10,690 bases of DNA from J134 sp964484045 (lineage in GTDB: Bacteria; Pseudomonadota; Alphaproteobacteria; Sphingomonadales; Rhodothalassiaceae), in the NCBI GenBank assembly GCA_964484045.1, contig CAZAEP010000076.1, forward strand, positions 1-10,690, read 5' to 3'. Numbering within the stretch: the first letter of the stretch is position 1; each line of letters begins with the position of its first letter. The translations under genes were made by a program, and so were the position numbers. The notes beneath the pieces were generated by a model that saw only the letters and a program-made list of their open reading frames with translations, was not told where the DNA came from and searched no databases. Below are positions 6,743 through 10,690 of the stretch, in pieces.

Positions 6743-7651
6743 TCAGACCCCGGGACCGGCCGGCAGGATCGGCGTCCTGCGGCGGCCGAGCTGCGCCTCG
6801 CGATGCGCAAGATAGACCGCCGAGAGAAGAATGACGAGAGCGCCGACGACCGTCTGCCAGGCCAGCCTTTCCCCGAACAGCATCGCTCCGAAGGCGGCCG
6901 CCAGCACGAGACGCACGAAGTCGAAGGGCAGCACCGCCGTCACGTCGGCGGCGGCAAAGGCGCGGGTGAGCATCATCTGTCCCATATTGGCCAGTATCCC
7001 GATGCCGGCAAGCAGCAGCAGGTCGCTCGCGCCCGGCCACTGCCAGACGAAGAGCGCGATGGCGAAATTGATCGGCAGGGTGAGGATGTAGGAATAGACG
7101 ACGATGGTCTCCGGCGCGTCGCTGCGCGAGAGCAGCTTGATCGCGGTCACCGAGCCGGCCATGAAGACGGCGCCCCCAAGCGCCCAGATCTCGCCTTCGG
7201 ACAGGCTCTCAAAGCCGGGACGGATCACCAGCAGCATGCCGAGAATGCCGAAACCGAGCGCCCCCAGACGACGGGCGCGGATCACTTCGCCGAGGAAGAG
7301 AACGGCGGTCAGCGTGGCGAAAAGCGGCGTCGCATAGGAGATGGCGACGACATCGGCGAGCGGGGCGAGGGCGATGGCGAAGAAATTGGCGTACATGGCG
7401 AGCAGGCCGGTGCCGGCGCGGAGCGCATGCAGCCCCCGGCGGCGGGTGCGAAACACCGCGCGCCGCCGGCGATGCAGCATCGGCGCCATGAACAGGAGCC
7501 CGAAGAGGGTGCGGTAGAAGACGATGAGCAGCGTGTCCATGCGCCCGGACGCGATGCGGATCAGCACCCACAGGAGGGCAAAGGCGAGCGTCGAGAGCAG
7601 CATGTAGACGATGCCCCGCGCCGTCGGCGGCAAACGGTCGATGGCCCGCAT
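6743..7651 (-). CDS. EamA/DMT-family membrane transporter (second copy)
   Basis: This 302-residue inner-membrane protein has ten predicted helices in two EamA repeats (about 12-144 and 155-284). Telling segments are VFYRTLFGLLFMAP, ALAPLADVVAISYATPLFATLTAVLFLGE at the end of repeat 1, and MMLTRAFAAADVTAVLPFDFVRLVLAAAFGAMLFGE in repeat 2. The last of these is a pattern common in alphaproteobacterial DMT permeases; some relatives are called SAM or small-metabolite carriers. The substrate cannot be assigned. The start at 7651 has GGGGAG immediately upstream, with spacing shorter than ideal; the ATG at codon 17 is an alternative but would cut into the first helix. It lies 32 bases after the aidB stop and nine bases before rlmH, so it probably belongs to the same transcript. 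Little resemblance to the EamA protein at 995-1918 beyond the fold. Confidence 0.9.
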   Translation of the reverse strand: MRAIDRLPPTARGIVYMLLSTLAFALLWVLIRIASGRMDTLLIVFYRTLFGLLFMAPMLHRRRRAVFRTRRRGLHALRAGTGLLAMYANFFAIALAPLADVVAISYATPLFATLTAVLFLGEVIRARRLGALGFGILGMLLVIRPGFESLSEGEIWALGGAVFMAGSVTAIKLLSRSDAPETIVVYSYILTLPINFAIALFVWQWPGASDLLLLAGIGILANMGQMMLTRAFAAADVTAVLPFDFVRLVLAAAFGAMLFGERLAWQTVVGALVILLSAVYLAHREAQLGRRRTPILPAGPGV

Positions 7652-7683
7652 GGCTCCCCACGAACTCGACGGTCGAACGGACG

Positions 7684-9348
7684 CTAGGCGCCGACGCCCT
7701 GCGGACGCGCGCGTTCGATGATCGCCCCCGCATCGGCGGCCTCCGGCAGCGTACCATAGGCATGGCCCCAGTCGCCGGCAAGCCGCGTGGCGAGAAAGGC
7801 GTCCGAGACCGCGGGCGGGGCATGGCGCACGAGAAGCGCGCCTTCGAGCACCAGCGCCATCTCCTCGGCCAGCCGGCGCGCCTCGGCCTCGTTCGGGCGA
7901 CCGCGCGCAAGGCGGTCCGACAACGCATCGACCGCCGCATCGAGACGCCGGTCGCCGCCCCTCGCCTCGTCGATCTCGGCGAAATAGAGCTCGAAGGCGC
8001 GCGGCGCCTTGGCCATGGTGCGCAGGATGTCGAGCGCGATGACATTGCCCGAGCCCTCCCAGATGCCGTTCAAGGGCGCCTCGCGATAGAGCCGTGCCAT
8101 CGGCGATTCCTCGACATAGCCGCCGCCGCCCAGCACCTCAAGCGCCTCGTAGACGACGCCGACGACGCGCTTGTTGAGCCAGTATTTGGCGAGCGCCACG
8201 GTGAGGCGCGCGAAATCGCGGGCGTCCGCGTTCTCGCGCGTGTCGTCGAAGGCGCGCGCGACGCGGAAGGCGAGCGTGGTCGCGGCTTCCGACTCGATCG
8301 CCAGATCGGCGAGCACCGCGCGCATCAGCGGCTGATCGATGAGCCGGCGCTGGAAGGCGCTGCGGTGAGTCGCATGATGAACGGCCTCGACGAGCGCCCG
8401 GCGCATCAGCGAAGCGGCGCCGATCGTGGTGTCGAGCCGGGTGTGGTGGACCATCTCGATGATCGTCGCCACGCCGCGTCCCTCCTCGCCGACCCGCACC
8501 GCCCAGGCGTCGACATATTCGATCTCGGAGGAGGCGTTCGCGCGGTTGCCGAGCTTGTCCTTCAGGCGCTGGATGAAGATGCGGTTGCGCTCGCCGTCCG
8601 GCGTCCAGCGCGGCACGAAGAAGCAGGTGATGCCGCCCTCGGCATAGGCCAGGGTGAGAAAGGCGTCCGACATCGGCGCCGAGCAGAACCATTTGTGGCC
8701 GCGCAGGACATATTCGCTGTCCGACCCCGCGAGCCGCGTCGCCCGCGTCGAATTGGCGCGCACGTCCGAGCCGCCCTGCTTCTCGGTCATCGCCATGCCC
8801 ATGGTGCAGCCCGCCTTCTCTTCCATCTGCAGAAATTTCGGGTCGTAGTCGGTGGAAAGGAATTTCGGCTCCCAGATCCCGGCCAGCGCCGGGTTGGTCC
8901 GCAGCGCCGGAATCCCGGCATAGGTCATCGACAGCGGGCAGCAGACGCCGGCCTCCACCTGATGCAGGATGAATTCGAGCGCCGCATGGCTGACATGCCC
9001 GCCGGCCTCGCCGATCCACGCCACCGAGGGCTGGCGGTGCGCCATCCCCAGCGCCATCAGGCGGTGATAGGCGGGATGGAATCGCACTTCGTCAAGGCGT
9101 CGACCGTAGCGGTCGAAGGCGAGGAGCTCGGGCGGATGCCGATTGGCGTCGTCGCCGAGCGAGCGCATCTCTTCGCTGCCGACGAGGCGCCCGTAGGCGC
9201 CGGCGCGTTCGACGCTCCTCGCCGAACCCTCGCGCGCCACCGCCTCGGCGAAGGCGCGGTCGCTCGCATAAAGATCGAGATCGCCGAGCTCCGGCGGCTG
9301 GTTGATGACGCTGTGGGTGGGCAGTTCGGTGAGCGGACGGCGATGCAT
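7684..9348 (-). CDS. aidB: AidB-like acyl-CoA dehydrogenase family flavoprotein
   Basis: From the ATG at 9348 the product is 554 residues, against 541 for E. coli AidB, a FAD protein induced by alkylating agents that binds DNA and is thought to destroy alkylating agents or protect DNA. Recognisable AidB segments run the full length: THSVINQPPELGDLDLY (11-27), RFHPAYHRLM, PLSMTYAGIPALR, MTEKQGGSDVR (187-197, flavin-site loop), GHKWFCSAPMSDAFLTLAY (217-235), RLKDKLGNRANASSEIEY, LGGGGYVEES (406-415) and LYREAPLNGIWEGSGNV (420-436), where E431 is the expected catalytic-position glutamate. An in-frame ATG at 9396 would add 16 residues. I prefer 9348 because AAGGAG (9355-9360) sits six bases upstream and a TATAAT overlaps the farther ATG. 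It ends in TAG. A fatty-acid role is an alternative, but the AidB-type N-terminus and tail favour AidB. No Ada-box was recognised. Confidence 0.92.
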   Translation of the reverse strand: MHRRPLTELPTHSVINQPPELGDLDLYASDRAFAEAVAREGSARSVERAGAYGRLVGSEEMRSLGDDANRHPPELLAFDRYGRRLDEVRFHPAYHRLMALGMAHRQPSVAWIGEAGGHVSHAALEFILHQVEAGVCCPLSMTYAGIPALRTNPALAGIWEPKFLSTDYDPKFLQMEEKAGCTMGMAMTEKQGGSDVRANSTRATRLAGSDSEYVLRGHKWFCSAPMSDAFLTLAYAEGGITCFFVPRWTPDGERNRIFIQRLKDKLGNRANASSEIEYVDAWAVRVGEEGRGVATIIEMVHHTRLDTTIGAASLMRRALVEAVHHATHRSAFQRRLIDQPLMRAVLADLAIESEAATTLAFRVARAFDDTRENADARDFARLTVALAKYWLNKRVVGVVYEALEVLGGGGYVEESPMARLYREAPLNGIWEGSGNVIALDILRTMAKAPRAFELYFAEIDEARGGDRRLDAAVDALSDRLARGRPNEAEARRLAEEMALVLEGALLVRHAPPAVSDAFLATRLAGDWGHAYGTLPEAADAGAIIERARPQGVGA

Positions 9349-9387
9349 TCTTCGCTCCTTCCTGTTCCGGCGGCGATACAGGCCTTC

Positions 9388-9393
9388 ATTATA
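9388..9393 (-). promoter_or_regulatory. Perfect -10 hexamer (TATAAT) for aidB
   Basis: The minus strand reads TATAAT at 9388-9393, predicting a start near 9381 and a leader of about 33 bases before the aidB ATG. No recognisable -35 lies 16-19 bases upstream (the best, CTGTGC, matches TTGACA at only two positions). The promoter may need an activator, or the hexamer may be fortuitous. It overlaps the first codons of the longer aidB frame, which supports the shorter start. Confidence 0.5.
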
Positions 9394-9422
9394 CATTCCG
9401 CAACGCCGGGCACAGGGCGTTC

Positions 9423-9436
9423 GCGGGCTTGCCCGC
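9423..9436. repeat. GC-rich inverted repeat in the aidB/SDR divergent region
   Basis: GCGGGCTTGCCCGC is a perfect palindrome with 6-bp arms around TT (more realistically 5-bp arms with a CTTG loop). Relative to the inferred aidB start it lies at about -42 to -55, a usual position for an activator site, and it is about 77 bases ahead of the SDR start codon. It could be an operator or simply a small hairpin; the rest of 9397-9500 shows nothing else I can support. Confidence 0.3.
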
Positions 9437-9512
9437 CGGGATCGGCGGCGCTATGGGAAGCCGGCGCGATGAAGAGGCGGCGGGATGTCGCCGGACGAGC
9501 AGGAGCAGGGCG

Positions 9513-10277
9513 GTGACGGAGAGGGAGTTCGCGGGCCGGGTCGCCCTCGTCACCGGCGGCACCTCGGGCATCGGCGCCGCCGTCGTCGAGGACCTCTGCG
9601 AGCGGGGGGCCGCGGTCGTCTTCTGCGGGCTTCTCGACGGTCGCGGCGAGGCGCTCGAGTCGCTGCTCGCCGCGCGCGGGCTCGAGGCGCGATATTGCCA
9701 TGCCGATGTGCGCGTCGACGCCGACATGGCGCGGCTCGTCCCCACCTGTCTCGAGCGCCACGGCCGGCTCGATCTCGCGGTCAACAATGCCGGCACGAGT
9801 CATCCCGCCGCCAGACTCGCGGACATTCCGCCCGAGATCTACGCCGAGGTCATGCGCACCAACGCCGACGGCGTCTTCTTCGCCATGCGCCACGAGATTC
9901 CGGCGATGATCCGGAGCGGCGGCGGCGCCATCGTCAATGTGGCCTCGATCCTGGCCCGGCGCGGCGCTCCCTGGATGGCGGCCTACGGCGCGAGCAAGCA
10001 CGCGGTCCTCGGCCTCAGCCTGAGCGCCGCCCGCGACTATGCGGCGGCCGGCATTCGCGTCAATGCGGTGCTGCCGGGGCCGGTGGCGACGCCGATGCTC
10101 GAGCGCGCGCTTCTCGACATCGCCGGCGACGAGACGAAATATGCCGGCGGCTTTCCGCCCGGCGGGCCGGGGGCCCCCGGCGACGTGGCGGCGGCGATTG
10201 TGTTTCTCCTCGGCGAGGAAGCACGCTACATAAACGGTGCCGCGCTCACCGTCGACGGCGCGACATCGGCGGTGTGA
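9513..10277 (+). CDS. Short-chain dehydrogenase/reductase (SDR) family oxidoreductase
   Basis: A classical SDR of 254 residues, the usual family size, catalysing NAD(P)-dependent oxidation or reduction of an unidentified hydroxyl or carbonyl substrate. It has the cofactor motif TGGTSGIG (14-21), the structural NNAG (91-94), N117, and the catalytic S145, Y158 and K162 (YxxxK within AYGASK). Further it has the usual VLPGPVATPM loop and the C-terminal YINGAALTVDGA. After the second beta strand the sequence is CGLLDGRG, lacking the clear acidic or basic residue that would decide between NAD and NADP. I chose the GTG at 9513 because AGGAG (9501-9505) lies seven bases upstream and the protein then begins five residues before the usual first strand; an open frame continues to an ATG at 9429. 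It is divergent from aidB and 43 bases ahead of the AI-2E-family gene, a possible operon partner. Confidence 0.92.
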   Translation: MTEREFAGRVALVTGGTSGIGAAVVEDLCERGAAVVFCGLLDGRGEALESLLAARGLEARYCHADVRVDADMARLVPTCLERHGRLDLAVNNAGTSHPAARLADIPPEIYAEVMRTNADGVFFAMRHEIPAMIRSGGGAIVNVASILARRGAPWMAAYGASKHAVLGLSLSAARDYAAAGIRVNAVLPGPVATPMLERALLDIAGDETKYAGGFPPGGPGAPGDVAAAIVFLLGEEARYINGAALTVDGATSAV

Positions 10278-10320
10278 GCGGCGCGGTGCAGGGGGGATCG
10301 ACCCAAGGGCAGGAGCGCGC

Positions 10321-10690
10321 ATGACGGTCTTCGGTCGCTGGCTGAAACGACTTCTCGACGATCCTCAGTTGCTGCTGCTCCTGGGGATCGTTCTGGCCGC
10401 GATCATTGCGGTGAGCCTGTTCTCGGACGCCCTGGCGCCGGTGATCGCCGCGGTGGTGATCGCCTTCCTCCTCGACGGTCCGGTGATGTGGCTTGAACGG
10501 CGCGGCTTCTCGCGGCTGGCCGGCACGATCATCGTCTTCGTCGGATTTCTCGCCTTCATCCTCCTCGGCTTTCTCCTCTTCCTGCCGCCGCTGAGCGGCC
10601 AGCTCGCGCAGTTCTTCGAGACCCTGCCGAAGATGATCGCGCGCCTGAGACAGGCCCTCCTGACGCTGCCCTCCTACTATCCGGGGCTGG
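10321..10690 (+). CDS. AI-2E/PerM-family transporter, N-terminal part (cut by window edge)
   Basis: The first 123 residues show the N-terminal architecture of the AI-2E family transporter (PerM-type) proteins. A short basic amphipathic start is followed by two closely spaced hydrophobic segments (about 16-34 and 37-52, the latter leading into VVIAFLLDGPVMWLERRGFSR) and a third (about 65-88, GTIIVFVGFLAFILLGFLLFLPP). The soluble segment LSGQLAQFFETLPKMIARLRQALLTLP comes next. Full members are about 350-400 residues with eight helices. Despite the name, most members have no shown role in autoinducer-2 transport; some are proton-coupled antiporters. The ATG at 10321 has AGGAG (10311-10315) five bases upstream. 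Same strand as the SDR gene, 43 bases downstream of it. In many alphaproteobacteria I recall this gene preceding hdaA; that lies outside the window. Confidence 0.85.
   Translation, partial: MTVFGRWLKRLLDDPQLLLLLGIVLAAIIAVSLFSDALAPVIAAVVIAFLLDGPVMWLERRGFSRLAGTIIVFVGFLAFILLGFLLFLPPLSGQLAQFFETLPKMIARLRQALLTLPSYYPGL

Noticed and set aside
9429..9512. Upstream ATG extension of the SDR gene
   Set aside because: The extra 28 residues resemble no SDR N-terminus and would cross the inverted repeat; the GTG at 9513 has a well-spaced AGGAG.
7762..9516. 584-codon open frame on the plus strand
   Set aside because: Antisense to the whole aidB gene, which has full-length family similarity. The product has no motif and follows the third-position GC pattern of aidB.
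1..10690. Mobile elements, prophage, CRISPR, toxin-antitoxin or defence genes, tRNA/rRNA
   Set aside because: No transposase or integrase motif, no spaced direct repeats, no terminal inverted repeats around gene blocks and no RNA-gene signature were seen; nearly all sequence is accounted for by conserved-type genes.

Overview
This window comes from a GC-rich alphaproteobacterium, most likely of the Hyphomicrobiales/Rhizobiales type. The evidence is the very high GC content, long antisense open frames in almost every gene, a preference for TGA stops, and above all the tightly packed block rlmH - envC - ctpA - divergent polysaccharide deacetylase - rppH, which I recall as typical of that group. 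The order is inferred from remembered synteny; no search was run.

Layout. Positions 1-816 (minus strand) hold the first 272 codons of acetyl-CoA synthetase (acs), which runs off the left edge and carries an in-frame TAG at codon 30. A 178-base gap (817-994) holds a good sigma-70-type promoter for acs and separates it from a divergent EamA/DMT transporter (995-1918, plus). That transporter meets rppH tail to tail, with the two stop codons directly abutting inside an 18-bp perfect palindrome. From 1913 to 9348 every gene is on the minus strand. In transcription order they are an AidB-like acyl-CoA dehydrogenase, a second EamA transporter, rlmH, envC, ctpA, a YibQ-type divergent polysaccharide deacetylase and rppH. 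Gaps are short or negative (32, 9, -4, -1, 11 and 42 bases), so this may be one long transcript or two. Positions 9349-9512 form a divergent control region with a perfect TATAAT for aidB. The plus strand then carries a short-chain dehydrogenase (9513-10277) and the 5' part of an AI-2E/PerM-family membrane protein (10321-edge).

How the genes fit together. EnvC is a periplasmic coiled-coil protein with a non-catalytic LytM domain, expected to switch on septal amidases. CtpA is a periplasmic processing protease, and the deacetylase-like protein is anchored in the inner membrane. These three are a cell-envelope and division module sandwiched between two RNA genes: rlmH (23S rRNA modification) and rppH (mRNA 5'-end processing). 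The transporters, AidB and the SDR are general metabolic or stress functions with no evident link to this core.

No mobile element, CRISPR array, prophage gene, tRNA or rRNA was seen, and I found no convincing new biological system. The points most worth a second look are the amber codon in acs, the operator-like palindrome inside the acs promoter, the catalytically degenerate EnvC and deacetylase, the fused stop/palindrome junction at 1907-1924, and the absence of the usual nadD/rsfS neighbours upstream of rlmH.
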